Positions 22,295-31,501 of a stretch of DNA of 64,000 bases are shown here, piece by piece (the stretch's first letter is position 1; each line of letters opens with the position of its first letter). A program made the position numbers and the translations under genes. Source of the stretch: Bacillota bacterium. GTDB taxonomy: Bacteria; Bacillota; Clostridia; Lachnospirales; Lachnospiraceae. The notes below the pieces were generated by a model. The model saw only the letters and a list, made by a program, of their open reading frames with translations. It was not told where the DNA came from and did not search any database. The stretch covers positions 186,001 to 250,000 of the forward strand of contig JAEYFP010000016.1 of the NCBI GenBank assembly GCA_023402845.1, given 5' to 3'.

Positions 22295-23304
22295 AGCTCC
22301 TCCAATGACAGCAATCTTCTGACATAAGTACCCAATCCGGTGTATTTTAAATTTATGAAGCCTTCACCCAAATCCTCAAAATAAGGAAATTCCAATCTAT
22401 GTATTTTTTCCTGGAAGGATGCCACCTCCACATGTTTTTCCAAGGAAGCCGTAAATGCTTCCAGCTTTGCCTTTGAAACATGATCTGAACGGCATGGCAT
22501 ATAAATCCGGTCACACAGACGCAGAATTTCCATAATTCCGCATACACTGTCGCCGATATCCAACAGAATACTTTGATAACCACTCTTTGCCGCAACCGCT
22601 CCAAGCAGAGCAAGCCATTCCTCTTCTGTCACACACTGCAGCTCTGGTATGGATACCGCAGGGGCCAGAACAGAAAGTCCTTCTGCCATTTGTATATAAG
22701 GATGAAGCGGCGACGGAAGACGCCCATTGATCGAAAATTCGTATGCCAGGTCTGTCAGGTTCTTCTCCGGCCGCAAAGAAAGCAGTTTTAGAAGTCCCGA
22801 ACAACCCTCCAGGCTGATATATAGCACCTCCTCCCTTTCGGCAAGAAGCTGTCCGAGTGTGATTGCAAAGGCAGTCTTTAATGTTCTTTTAACAGGAGAA
22901 TAAACGCCGGTAATAGCTGCCCGGTTTTTTCCTGATTGTACACTGCAAAGGACAGGCATCACCTCCTGTTCTTTAAACAATCTGCAAAAAATTCCATATC
23001 CCGACTGATATTTATATACAGCTTCCTCTTTAGGTCCCTCACATGCCTGCCTGTCCTTCGTCAAAAGCAGGATTCTTTGTATTTCAAGCTGCTCCAGTTT
23101 ATTTTCCAGCAGCAGCTCCTGATAAAGCCTGTCCTCTATCAAGAGTGTTCCGATCGCATTTTGGACCTCATGCTCCATAAATCCGGCTGCGTTAGTAAAG
23201 GTCCTGATCTCATAACCGTATGTTTCCTTTCCTCTGAGATAATCGGCCAGCTTTCCCGCATAACCGGCTTCCGAGTCACAAATTACCAGTTGATTTGATT
23301 TCAA
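22291..23304 (-). CDS. cpaE: CpaE/TadZ-like pilus localisation protein
   Basis: The product has 337 residues. It starts with TTG at 23304 overlapping the cpaA stop (TTGA) and has AAGGAGG upstream. The N-terminal 110 residues resemble an atypical receiver domain; the rest is MinD/ParA-like (TLGQLLAEREEVLYISLEG, ILLDIGDSVCGIMEILRLCDRIYMP). The P-loop expected as KGGVGKT reads GVYSPVKRTLKT, so ATP binding is likely degenerate, as in several TadZ proteins. TadZ places the Tad machine in the cell and docks the CpaF ATPase encoded next. Confidence 0.82.
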   Translation of the reverse strand: MKSNQLVICDSEAGYAGKLADYLRGKETYGYEIRTFTNAAGFMEHEVQNAIGTLLIEDRLYQELLLENKLEQLEIQRILLLTKDRQACEGPKEEAVYKYQSGYGIFCRLFKEQEVMPVLCSVQSGKNRAAITGVYSPVKRTLKTAFAITLGQLLAEREEVLYISLEGCSGLLKLLSLRPEKNLTDLAYEFSINGRLPSPLHPYIQMAEGLSVLAPAVSIPELQCVTEEEWLALLGAVAAKSGYQSILLDIGDSVCGIMEILRLCDRIYMPCRSDHVSKAKLEAFTASLEKHVEVASFQEKIHRLEFPYFEDLGEGFINLKYTGLGTYVRRLLSLEEL

Positions 23305-23723
23305 TAGATTCCTCCTTGCTGCAGCAGAACGCTGAATAAAATCGGAACGGCAAAGCGGATTGATATCCGGCCTTCTTTTTTGTCACAAATAAGCAGCTTG
23401 AGAGCCGCCATCACGCCACCGAGCAAAAATGCGCCGCCTATGCAGTATAAAAGCTTCACAGGACCAATAAAGCTTCCTATTACGCAAAATAGCTTTATGT
23501 CGCCTGCTCCAAGCAGATGCCTGGAAAAAAAGATACCAAGACAGATGACTGGAACGGCTATCCCCGCCAGTCCGATCAGCAGGCCCTGTGCCCCGCTGTC
23601 AGATACCTGAAATGCGAACCCGATCAACAGACCGGCTGCAATCAGCCAGTTTTTCACCTGACAATATTCAAGGTCCATGACTGCCGCCACAAAGGCAATC
23701 CCCACCAACAAAATTGTTTTCAT
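23301..23723 (-). CDS. cpaA: Prepilin peptidase, CpaA/TadV type
   Basis: The product has 140 residues from the ATG at 23723; an upstream frame extension to 23882 gives a non-membrane segment unlike the family. It has the peptidase motifs: first Asp in AAVMDLEYCQVKNWL, second in LLGAGDIKLFCVIG (the GxGD motif), and four to six membrane segments. Single-domain peptidases of this size cleave Flp-type prepilins. The chain cpaA-cpaE-cpaF is joined by 4-bp overlaps, so it is one translational unit whose third member is broken. Confidence 0.88.
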   Translation of the reverse strand: MKTILLVGIAFVAAVMDLEYCQVKNWLIAAGLLIGFAFQVSDSGAQGLLIGLAGIAVPVICLGIFFSRHLLGAGDIKLFCVIGSFIGPVKLLYCIGGAFLLGGVMAALKLLICDKKEGRISIRFAVPILFSVLLQQGGIY

Positions 23724-24088
23724 TAAATTTCCATTCCATTCTGCTGCACTTTCCGTTAGGAGGCGCGTTAGCCTGCCACTAGTAAACAGACTGACGCTGC
23801 CTTGAGAAGTCTGTCCAATTGTGAGAACTTCCCTGCAAGAAAAACGCTCAAATAACATTTTGGCTGTGATTGCTCGAACCAAGCTTGATTTGTATAACTT
23901 ATATGCAAATTAATTTGTAATTAGGATTATATAAAAAGATATGGCGCTTGTCCATAGGTAAATTAAAGATTTTTCATCTTTGGCAGTGTTCCACAAAATT
24001 GAACTTTTAGGTATTTTTATAAACACTGAAAATTGTATATTATAACAATAACTTTTCCCAATTTTGCGTTTGTCTGTCTCTCTGCATG
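23724..24088. other. AT-rich gap between cpaA and bofA
   Basis: About 365 bp with no convincing gene. The part next to cpaA (to 23882) is an open extension of the cpaA frame without a start site. Further up, AAAGATGAAAAATCTTT at about 23965-23981 is a small hairpin read on the minus strand. The remainder is AT-rich and should hold the cpaA promoter; I looked for a c-di-GMP riboswitch and did not find one. Confidence 0.5.
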
Positions 24089-24361
24089 CTACAGCAGCAT
24101 TACCCCATATAACAAAGCTACACCCGGTATTCCGAGAGCGGCAGAAGTCAGCAAACTTACCGCATTGATGCCTACCGAGACTTCCAGCCCGAAAGCAACT
24201 AGAATTTCGTTTAAAAAATAAATGACGATCGCACCAAATACACCTCTGATAAGGAAGTTCAAAAGCAGTTCCGTATGCTTTTTGAAAATGACAATACTAA
24301 GTACAAGCAGCGCAATTACGAGGATCATGAGCATCCCTTGTCCCATCGATATAAAATCCAT
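24089..24361 (-). CDS. bofA: BofA-like pro-sigma-K processing inhibitor family protein
   Basis: The product has 90 residues with AGGAG before its ATG. Three hydrophobic segments (MLMILVIALLVLSIVIF, LIRGVFGAIVIYFLNEIL and LLTSAALGIPGVALLYG) and the end GIPGVALLYG match the BofA family; in Bacillus BofA inhibits the SpoIVFB protease in the forespore membrane. In many Firmicutes bofA lies next to recR and yaaL; here yaaL is its divergent neighbour but recR is 35 kb away with dnaX. Confidence 0.85.
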   Translation of the reverse strand: MDFISMGQGMLMILVIALLVLSIVIFKKHTELLLNFLIRGVFGAIVIYFLNEILVAFGLEVSVGINAVSLLTSAALGIPGVALLYGVMLL

Positions 24362-24459
24362 AGAAATCTCCTGTCAGCAAGTCCTTTTATTCAAATATAT
24401 GTATAAACAGGAAATATATGACTATACTATTTATAAAAGAAGTAGAAAGCAGGGATGAT

Positions 24460-24750
24460 ATGACCTTCAAGAGAAAAACGACCTATGAAGAAACGCTGCA
24501 TGCGGAATTGATGCGTGATATTGCAAAGACAAAATGCGCCCTCGACTGCGCCTATTCAAATTTTGACAACGTAGTCGACCCGGATTTGATCGACTGCTAT
24601 ATTTATGAAGTAAACGCGGTCCAAAAGCGTTATAAATTTCTTCTGGACCGCGCCGTCTCCTTAAACCTAATAGCTCCGTTTGCACCGGAGGTGAGGGAAT
24701 ATGCCCCTGAATTAAACGCGGAAACCGCGGAGGAATCCTTCATCACTTAG
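24460..24750 (+). CDS. yaaL: YaaL-like (DUF2508) protein
   Basis: The product has 96 residues from the ATG at 24460, where GCAGGGATG lies upstream; the frame extends to an ATG at 24418 without a site. It contains DIAKTKCALDCAYSNFDNVVDPDLIDCYIYEVNA, matching DUF2508 (YaaL), whose members read 'A...w..A...f......~liD.~Iye..a~~~rY..Ll..Ak'. Function unknown; linked with recR and bofA in Bacillus. Its last 39 bp overlap the convergent fliS end, which places the two genes in tail-to-tail conflict. Confidence 0.83.
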   Translation: MTFKRKTTYEETLHAELMRDIAKTKCALDCAYSNFDNVVDPDLIDCYIYEVNAVQKRYKFLLDRAVSLNLIAPFAPEVREYAPELNAETAEESFIT

Positions 24751-25188
24751 ATTTTCGTTTAGTTGACTCTTTCCATATGTCAGACCTGCATATACGGTCT
24801 GAGAATTCTGCATGACAGGCTCCGACAGATCCTGTCCGGCAACCTCAGCGAAGGCTTCTCTCAACTCCCCCAGAAGCCTTTTCGCATGATGGAGTCCGGC
24901 AGGGTCTTTCTTTATCCCCGAAAGCGAGATTTCTTTACTGATAAATATATACAGCCTCATCAAAGGATATGCCAGCTCATAGCTAAAATCAAGCGCTTCC
25001 AGCAAATCGGCAACGCATCTCCCCGCACAGCCGCAGTTGCTTTTAAATGATACTAAATCCTCTTTTTCATATGCGGCAAGCGCATCCGTGATATAAGTAT
25101 CTGCAAGCTCATATAAAATAACAATAATTCCGCTCTTATTCGCCTGAGAAATTCTCAGCGTATAGTTCTGAATCAACTCTTTCTTCAT
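24712..25188 (-). CDS. fliS: FliS-like flagellin chaperone
   Basis: The product has 158 residues, 13 bp after the flagellin gene with GGGGG upstream of the ATG. The sequence is all-helical. Its start (YTLRISQANKSGIIVILYELADTYITDA) matches FliS, which usually reads 'Y....I.tasp.~Li~mLYdg~i'. FliS caps the flagellin C-terminus in the cytoplasm until export. Position right behind flagellin supports the call. It is a little longer than usual FliS (about 130 residues) because of a C-terminal tail. Confidence 0.8.
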   Translation of the reverse strand: MKKELIQNYTLRISQANKSGIIVILYELADTYITDALAAYEKEDLVSFKSNCGCAGRCVADLLEALDFSYELAYPLMRLYIFISKEISLSGIKKDPAGLHHAKRLLGELREAFAEVAGQDLSEPVMQNSQTVYAGLTYGKSQLNENLSDEGFLRGFRV

Positions 25189-25201
25189 TCAAGGAATCCC
25201 C

Positions 25202-26299
25202 CTACTGTAAAAGCTGTAATGCCTGCTGAGGACGTTCGTTCGCCTGTGTCAGCATAGTCGTGCCCGCCTGCGTCAGCACCTGCAGCTTTGTATATTCCAC
25301 CATTTCATCTGCCATATCCACATCCTTGATTGTAGAATAAGAATTTGTCAGATTTTCAGAAGATACATCCAAATTTGAAATCGTTGATTCAAAACGGTTC
25401 TGATATGCACCAAGCTGTGAACGAACACTTGAAATATAGGAAAGTGCTTCGGCTACCTGATCAATTGCTTTAAGCGCATCATCCTTATTCAACATGCTTA
25501 AATTTTCAATTCCCATATTTTTAAGAGAGATATCCGGTATAACAACCTGTATTTCCTGACCCTCAGCCGTTCCGACCTGTATTTTCATACCACCGATACC
25601 GGTAATATCAAGATTTGCCGAAAGAGTTGCGGGTGGTGTCAAGGCTTTCACAGCTTCTTCATCATAATCAATAATCAGCTCACTTCCATCCGGCATTTTT
25701 ACCTTTGTAGACCCGTCTTCTGTCTCAAGGGTTGCGGTGGCAGGAAAAGTATGGCTCTTCACCTCGACCTCATTGGTTACTGCATTGACGCCATACTCAA
25801 TTTTATATTCACCTGTCCGGAAGGAAGAATTATAATATCTCACACTCACCTCAGCCATATCGGAATAACCCTTTAATTCCTGCTCGCCTCCAAGCAGGTT
25901 TTGGGTATTGTATTCCGTATCCGCCGCCACTCTTTCTATTTCCGCGCAAAGCTGTTCAACCTCACCCTGAATAGCCTCCCTGTCTGCGGTTACATTCGTA
26001 CCGCTTGAGGCTTTAATAGCCAGCTCGTTCATTCTCTGGATCATTTCTTGAATTTCTGCAAGTGCGCCCTCGGCTGTCTCTATGACATTAACCGCATTAG
26101 AAGCATTCTGATTTGCTCTGTTCAGGCTCTTAATCTGTGCATTCATCCTGTTCGTAATGGCCATTCCTGCCGGATTATCTTTGGCGCTGTTAATACGGTA
26201 GCCTGACGACAGCTTCTCGGAGGATTTTGCAAGCAGCTCCTCATTTCTCGTTAATATATTGTTTGTGATCATTGCCTGGATGTTTGAATTAATTTTCAT
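25202..26299 (-). CDS. hag: Flagellin
   Basis: The product has 365 residues. The conserved N-terminal D0/D1 helices (KINSNIQAMITNNIL, KLSSGYRINSAKDNPAG, then NAVNVIETAEGALAEI) and C-terminal ones (VRSQLGAYQNRFEST and EMVEYTKLQVLTQAGTTML) are intact, with a beta-rich D2/D3 of about 150 residues between. The end NERPQQALQLLQ is canonical. The ATG overlaps the stop of the FliK-like gene as ATGA and has AAAGGAGAAG upstream, so filament subunit translation is tied to that gene in addition to its own strong site. This is the main evidence for motility. Confidence 0.95.
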   Translation of the reverse strand: MKINSNIQAMITNNILTRNEELLAKSSEKLSSGYRINSAKDNPAGMAITNRMNAQIKSLNRANQNASNAVNVIETAEGALAEIQEMIQRMNELAIKASSGTNVTADREAIQGEVEQLCAEIERVAADTEYNTQNLLGGEQELKGYSDMAEVSVRYYNSSFRTGEYKIEYGVNAVTNEVEVKSHTFPATATLETEDGSTKVKMPDGSELIIDYDEEAVKALTPPATLSANLDITGIGGMKIQVGTAEGQEIQVVIPDISLKNMGIENLSMLNKDDALKAIDQVAEALSYISSVRSQLGAYQNRFESTISNLDVSSENLTNSYSTIKDVDMADEMVEYTKLQVLTQAGTTMLTQANERPQQALQLLQ

Positions 26300-29200
26300 A
26301 TGCCTTCTTCTCCTTTTTGCTGTAATACAGTAATAAACGCCTTAGCTACGCCGTACAGCTCCTTCATCGGGGCTGTGATGTCCTGATCGGACTTGTCCTT
26401 TGTAAGCTGCTGAGAACCGGATGCTCCTGCCTTAAAAAATTGAAGCCCGTTCACAGTTCTGCCGTCACCCGCAAGTGCCGTTTCGAAAGCTCCTGATTTC
26501 ATTTCCAATTTTTCCAGCCCTTCCGCCTGATCACCGGAAATAAATCCGCTTACCTGCTTATTATAAACTGAAAATTGTGCCTCTATCTTTCCGTAACGTT
26601 CCGTCTTCATCGATGCCGTTACCTTGCCTGACTCCTGACTGTTCCTGATAATTTTCAAGTTAATAGAGGTCCACTCTCCGTCTATCTGAACCGGTACTTC
26701 ATAATTTTCATCTCTGGCAAATCCGGCCGCAACAGAAAGCTGCTTAGATAAGAGTCTCATTTCCTTCACATCGACCGAACTCGCCGCATTCTGAATATTC
26801 TCGGACAGAAGCTCTTTTGTGAGAGTTTCCAACTCCCCATATGCGGTTCCTGCCTCCTCCTTGGAGGTTAACCCGTTCTGGATGGATTCCATCGCCTTTT
26901 CCAGCTTTTCCTTCCGGCTGTCCTTCCCATTCTGCGTCTGCTTCATGAGCTTCTCAAAAAGGCTTCCCCCTGTATTCATCAGACTGTTCGCTGCCAGCAG
27001 ATTATTAACCGTCACCGGCTGTCCCGAAGTCTGCAGTGCTTTGATTACATTTTCCTCAACCTTCGCCGCTTCCCTGACATCCATCAGCTGTTCCTGCAGG
27101 TACTCCCGATCGGATTGCCGTCTGCCGTCCAGTTGTCTCATATCTTCTGCGAGCGCTTCCAGCGTCGTGTTTGCCGACAGCTCCGACTGCTGCAGAGACT
27201 CGGGTGTCATTTTATCCAATACCTCTCCGGCCAAACTCGAATAGTATTGCTGTCTGTGGTCCTTCACGCTGCTTTCACTTCCTGTTTGAAAACCGGTCGT
27301 GATCTGCTCTGAAATGGATTCCCCACTTTGCACAAGCTCTGTCAGGGCTCCGAAGCTGTCGTCCACCGAAATATCCATGCCGGACGCACGGTTCGAACGG
27401 GACGCTGACAGCAGGTTTTTCAGTGTGAGTGGCTCCCCGCTGTTCAACACATTTCCGACAAGCTTCCCTCCGCTTTTTTCTATCTGCCTGAACAACCGAT
27501 AAATGCCGAGGAATGACATTCGCTCCGGCTCGGTAATTTCATCGTTTTTCTCTAATTTCCATAAAAACTCGCTGTATTTTTCTGTTTCCTCTTCGGCATC
27601 CTTCTTTGAAAGCTGTTCAGAAAGCTCATAAATATTTTCCTCAAGCGGATTCTCACCATCTCTGATCATTTGGAGGGTTTTTGCGGGCGTCATCTTCTCT
27701 ATAACCCCCGTCACAGCTTGATCAGCGCTGCGGACAGCCTCCACTGTTTCCCTGTTGATCTCCGTCTTGCTGTAACCCAGTATCCGGACAGCCCTTCTGT
27801 TTGCCTCATTTTCTTCCAAGCCCATTTCTTCAAGCAGTGTGTCAATATTTTGAAATGCTTTCTTTATAGAATCACCCATATCCGCTCTTGGTGCCGTCAT
27901 CAGAGCTTCATACGTCCTTCCGGCTTTTTCGTATGTATTCTTTAATGCTGTTCCCGCTTCATACACATCGGAAAGTGTCAGAGATTCTTCGCTCGTACCT
28001 AGCTTTCCAAGTACGGCCGCAGGCACGGTCCGAATGTGCTCCAGTACATTTTTCGTATTTTTATATAGGCTGATTTTATCGGAAAGAATACTTTCCAGTG
28101 CTGTGCTGTCACTGCCTGCAAGCAGGGGGCGGTAATATTCCTGTTCTGCCGCCTTCAGTTCTTCTACAAGCTTTTCCAAAGAAGTTGTATCGACAGAAAA
28201 CCCTTTTCTGAGCAGCCTTAAATTGGCCTCCACCGTCATTTGCAGCCTTGTTTCCTCCAACAAACGCTTTGCTGATAAAAAGGTGCTGTCTGTTTCATTT
28301 TCTAAAAATACCTGAGCAGCACTTTCCTGCTCTTTTACTCGGTCTTCATTTTTTAAAAGATTGCGAAGCGTCAGTTCCTCGTTACGGGCTACCGTTTCCT
28401 TGATTGCCTCGTCGGAAATATTCTCCGTATCCTCAATCAGAGCCACCGCTTTTTCAACGATGCTTTCGTTCTGTGCAAGAGATGCCGCCTGAGGCGTTCC
28501 TCCATCCGATACAGCTTTTACCATCGCATTTAAAATTGACGCATCGTCGGCCGGAAGCGGAAGGCTTCTTAATTCCCCCAGCCGGGTAATTGTTTCCCCT
28601 GTCAGCGGGATGCCATTTTCAACCGCCCACCTTGCATTGTCCATTGTCTTTTCATCTGCCAGCAGGCCGGCACCCTCGATGATATTCACCGCCTGTTCCC
28701 GAAGCTGCTCCCAGTCGAGTGTTTCCGCCTTTTTCGCATAATAACCGGCACCATCCTGATAATAACCCCTTGCTTGCCTGCCGCCTTCATTCCCTGTGCT
28801 GTACTCCGCTTTATATAAATTCTCAATCGTCGGCTCAAGCTCGTTGTTGATCATATATTTGACCGCATCATCGGAAAGCGGTTTTAAATTTTCAGCCTGC
28901 TTCCAAAGCTCATTTATCTGCCGTACCGTTTCCTCCGTGACCGGCAAATCCTTCTTCTTCAAAGTATCCTCTATTTGGCTCGCCCGGCCGGTGCTTCCCG
29001 CAATTTCAGTCAGCTGTTCTTTGGAAAGATCGTCGTTGTAGCCCTCCACAACAATACCGGACTCCGCCAGTGTCACTTTGATTTCATCGAGGATTGTCAC
29101 CTGCGTCTCTATTTCCATATTTCCCGGGGAATATCCTTCCCTTTGCAGCTCAGCAAAATCTTCTGTTGACATAGAATTAGACATAACTGCCATGTAATCT

Positions 29201-29430
29201 CTCTGTAAGGCCACATCCTGCTGCCCCGCATCCTGCATAAGGTCCTTGACGGAATGTAATTCCTCTTTTCCATATGCAGCGTTATCCATAACTGTGCCAG
29301 AAATGTCTAATGTATAACCCGCCGCCTGCTCCGCTATCCTTGCGGAATCCTTTTGGCCGTGGGTACCGTATGCAATTTTTTCTTTGTCAACATTTTGATT
29401 GATGCCCTGCGTTCCAAATTCCACCTTCAT
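26296..29430 (-). CDS. Large FliK-like / DUF6240-type flagellar protein
   Basis: The product has 1044 residues from the second ATG (29430), which has AAGGAAAG nine bases away. Most of the protein is helical with repeated 'gep~t~~nl' phrases, e.g. SGEPLTLKNLLSA, SGQPVTVNNLLAA and NEELTLRNLLKNE, each marking a repeated unit. The last 150 residues have the beta pattern VPVQIDGEWTSINLKIIRN, ASMKTERYGKIEAQFSV, similar to the FliK C-terminal domain that controls hook length. I relate it to the DUF6240 proteins of Lachnospiraceae flagellar loci. A sigma-D-like site upstream fits late flagellar expression. It lacks a signal peptide. Confidence 0.7.
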   Translation of the reverse strand: MKVEFGTQGINQNVDKEKIAYGTHGQKDSARIAEQAAGYTLDISGTVMDNAAYGKEELHSVKDLMQDAGQQDVALQRDYMAVMSNSMSTEDFAELQREGYSPGNMEIETQVTILDEIKVTLAESGIVVEGYNDDLSKEQLTEIAGSTGRASQIEDTLKKKDLPVTEETVRQINELWKQAENLKPLSDDAVKYMINNELEPTIENLYKAEYSTGNEGGRQARGYYQDGAGYYAKKAETLDWEQLREQAVNIIEGAGLLADEKTMDNARWAVENGIPLTGETITRLGELRSLPLPADDASILNAMVKAVSDGGTPQAASLAQNESIVEKAVALIEDTENISDEAIKETVARNEELTLRNLLKNEDRVKEQESAAQVFLENETDSTFLSAKRLLEETRLQMTVEANLRLLRKGFSVDTTSLEKLVEELKAAEQEYYRPLLAGSDSTALESILSDKISLYKNTKNVLEHIRTVPAAVLGKLGTSEESLTLSDVYEAGTALKNTYEKAGRTYEALMTAPRADMGDSIKKAFQNIDTLLEEMGLEENEANRRAVRILGYSKTEINRETVEAVRSADQAVTGVIEKMTPAKTLQMIRDGENPLEENIYELSEQLSKKDAEEETEKYSEFLWKLEKNDEITEPERMSFLGIYRLFRQIEKSGGKLVGNVLNSGEPLTLKNLLSASRSNRASGMDISVDDSFGALTELVQSGESISEQITTGFQTGSESSVKDHRQQYYSSLAGEVLDKMTPESLQQSELSANTTLEALAEDMRQLDGRRQSDREYLQEQLMDVREAAKVEENVIKALQTSGQPVTVNNLLAANSLMNTGGSLFEKLMKQTQNGKDSRKEKLEKAMESIQNGLTSKEEAGTAYGELETLTKELLSENIQNAASSVDVKEMRLLSKQLSVAAGFARDENYEVPVQIDGEWTSINLKIIRNSQESGKVTASMKTERYGKIEAQFSVYNKQVSGFISGDQAEGLEKLEMKSGAFETALAGDGRTVNGLQFFKAGASGSQQLTKDKSDQDITAPMKELYGVAKAFITVLQQKGEEGI

Positions 29431-29474
29431 ATGCATCTTTCCTTAATCAAAACATTTTGATAAATCTGTATTTT

Positions 29475-29502
29475 ATTTCGGACGTTATATGTAAATTCTT
29501 AA
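29475..29502 (-). promoter_or_regulatory. Candidate sigma-D (sigma-28) flagellar promoter
   Basis: On the minus strand TAAG (29498-29501), a 16-base spacer and CCGAAAT (29475-29481) match the sigma-D consensus TAAA-N15-CCGATAT in most positions. It lies about 45 bp before the FliK-like gene and could drive that gene, flagellin and fliS as one unit. Confidence 0.55.
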
Positions 29503-29506
29503 CCCT

Positions 29507-29563
29507 GCAAAAGAAAATACAGGAATTATCTTGAATATTGAAATCTCAAAATAATTCCTGTAT
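29507..29563 (-). terminator. Terminator after glgB
   Basis: A perfect 13-bp inverted repeat, ATACAGGAATTAT (29517-29529) and ATAATTCCTGTAT (29551-29563), begins 11 bp after the glgB stop. On the minus strand the stem is followed by TTTCTTTTGC. It separates the metabolic genes from the flagellar ones. Confidence 0.75.
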
Positions 29564-29573
29564 CATTCATAGA

Positions 29574-31484
29574 CTAAAAAACAAACACTGCTGCACCATA
29601 TGCGGGCAGCGAATACGCGATTGAATACGGCTGTCCGTCACATTCTGCCTTCCGGACCGAATAATAAAGCTCCCGCACTTCGCCCTGACCGCCGAAACGC
29701 ACTTCATCGCTGTTTAAGATCAATTTATATTTTTTGTCCTCCGGCACGCCTATCCGATAATCCTCACGGGCAACCGGAGTGAAATTCATGACAAACAGCA
29801 GGCTGTTCTTTTTGCCTTCTCCGTATCTGACAAAGCTGTAAATGCTTTTGTACGTGTCATCCGCATTAATCCATGCAAAACCGCGCGGATCATGATCCCA
29901 TTCATACATGCACGGATACTTTCTGTAAATCCGCAGCAGTTCCCGCATATAAGACTGGATGCCGGAATGCAGATCGTCCTCCAGAAGCGCCCAATCCAAC
30001 TCCTTATTTTCATCCCATTCCGAATCCTGACCGAATTCCTGTCCCATAAAAAGCAGCTTCTTCCCGCAGTGGCCGATCATAAATGTGTAGCCGACACGCA
30101 GGTTGGCAAATTTATCTTTGTAATAACCCGGCATTTTATTTAACATGGAACATTTCAGATGTACAACCTCGTCATGTGAAAGCACCAAAATATAGTTTTC
30201 CGAGTAATTATAACTCATCGCAAACGTCATCTTATAATGATTGTCTCTCCTGAAAAGCGGGTCGAGCTTCATATAGTCACAAAAATCGTGCATCCAGCCC
30301 ATGTTCCATTTAAAGCTGAAACCCAGCCCGTCATTTTCCGGTTTTTCCGTCACCCCCGGCCAGGCGGTCGACTCCTCCGCGATCATCATCGCACCCGGAA
30401 ACAGGCCGAGTACTACCGAATTCAAATGCTTAAAAAATTCGATCGCTTCCAGATTTTTATTCCCGCCGTATTTATTCGGGATCCATTGTCCCCCTTCTTT
30501 TCCGTAATCCAAATACAGCATAGAAGCAACGGCGTCCACGCGAAGCCCGTCTATATGAAATTCCTTGATCCAAAAAATCGCGTTGGCAATCAGAAAATTT
30601 TTTACTTCGTTCTTTCCATAGTCAAATATTTTCGTTCCCCAGTCCGGATGCTCGCCCTTTCTCGGATCCGCATATTCAAACAGGCAGCCGCCGTCAAAAT
30701 TGGCAAGCCCGTGCGCATCCTTCGGAAAATGTGCCGGAACCCAGTCCAGAATCACGCCAATATTATTTTTATGGAGTTTATTGATCAGATAAGCAAAATC
30801 CTCCGGTGTACCGTATCGGGAGGTTGGCGCATAGTAGCCTGTCACCTGATAGCCCCACGAGCCGTCAAACGGATATTCCGCGATACCGATCAGTTCAATA
30901 TGCGTATAATTCATATCCAGAAGATACTCCGTCACCCTGTCTGCAAACTGACGATACGTATAAAAGCCGTCGTCTTCCCTGCCGGGATGGCGCATCCATG
31001 AACCGATCTGACACTCGTAAATTGCCATCGGCTCTGTCTGCATGACCGTTTCCTCGCGGTGCTTCAGCCACGTATGATCCGACCATTTAAACTTTGTGAT
31101 ATCTGCTGTAACGGAAGCCGTTCCCGGGCGAAACTCCGCCTTGTTTGCAAACGGATCTGCTTTAAACAGTTTTTCGCCGTATGAGCTCGTAATTTCGTAT
31201 TTATATAGCTCCTCCAACCCCAGCTTTGGTACAAAGGTCTCATAAATACCGAGAGGTTCCAGACGCGTCATCGGATTTGCGCCCTCCTCCCAGCCATTAA
31301 AATCACCTACAAGGCTGACGGCTGCTGCATTTGGCGCCCATACCGCAAAGTACACCCCTTTTATCCCGTCCTTTTTTGTCAGATGTGCGCCGAGCTTTTT
31401 ATAGATATCATAATGCGTTCCGGAACCAAACAGGTACTGATCCATTTCAGTGACAAACGGAGTCAGCTTTTGCACTGCCGCCAT
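29574..31484 (-). CDS. glgB: 1,4-alpha-glucan branching enzyme
   Basis: The product has 636 residues with GGGGGAG before the ATG. It has the CBM48 N-terminal domain (GVYFAVWAPNAAAVSLVGDFNGW) and a GH13 barrel with the conserved catalytic set: GLRVDAVASMLY (nucleophile Asp), MMIAEESTAWPG (acid Glu) and YILVLSHDEVVH (transition-state Asp). Length and domain order are those of glycogen branching enzymes, which form alpha-1,6 branches. No other glycogen gene lies nearby; the next upstream gene, 17 bp away, encodes a 984-residue TPR protein. Confidence 0.97.
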   Translation of the reverse strand: MAAVQKLTPFVTEMDQYLFGSGTHYDIYKKLGAHLTKKDGIKGVYFAVWAPNAAAVSLVGDFNGWEEGANPMTRLEPLGIYETFVPKLGLEELYKYEITSSYGEKLFKADPFANKAEFRPGTASVTADITKFKWSDHTWLKHREETVMQTEPMAIYECQIGSWMRHPGREDDGFYTYRQFADRVTEYLLDMNYTHIELIGIAEYPFDGSWGYQVTGYYAPTSRYGTPEDFAYLINKLHKNNIGVILDWVPAHFPKDAHGLANFDGGCLFEYADPRKGEHPDWGTKIFDYGKNEVKNFLIANAIFWIKEFHIDGLRVDAVASMLYLDYGKEGGQWIPNKYGGNKNLEAIEFFKHLNSVVLGLFPGAMMIAEESTAWPGVTEKPENDGLGFSFKWNMGWMHDFCDYMKLDPLFRRDNHYKMTFAMSYNYSENYILVLSHDEVVHLKCSMLNKMPGYYKDKFANLRVGYTFMIGHCGKKLLFMGQEFGQDSEWDENKELDWALLEDDLHSGIQSYMRELLRIYRKYPCMYEWDHDPRGFAWINADDTYKSIYSFVRYGEGKKNSLLFVMNFTPVAREDYRIGVPEDKKYKLILNSDEVRFGGQGEVRELYYSVRKAECDGQPYSIAYSLPAYGAAVFVF

Positions 31485-31501
31485 CCAATCTCCCCCATTC
31501 C

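Noticed and set aside
23724..24088. Possible c-di-GMP riboswitch ahead of the Tad genes
   Set aside because: I looked for the conserved GEMM core in the minus-strand leader and could not find it; the segment is mostly plain AT-rich sequence.
30237..31001. Long plus-strand open frame of 254 codons opposite glgB
   Set aside because: It is a shadow of glgB with biased composition, no ribosome site and no family resemblance.
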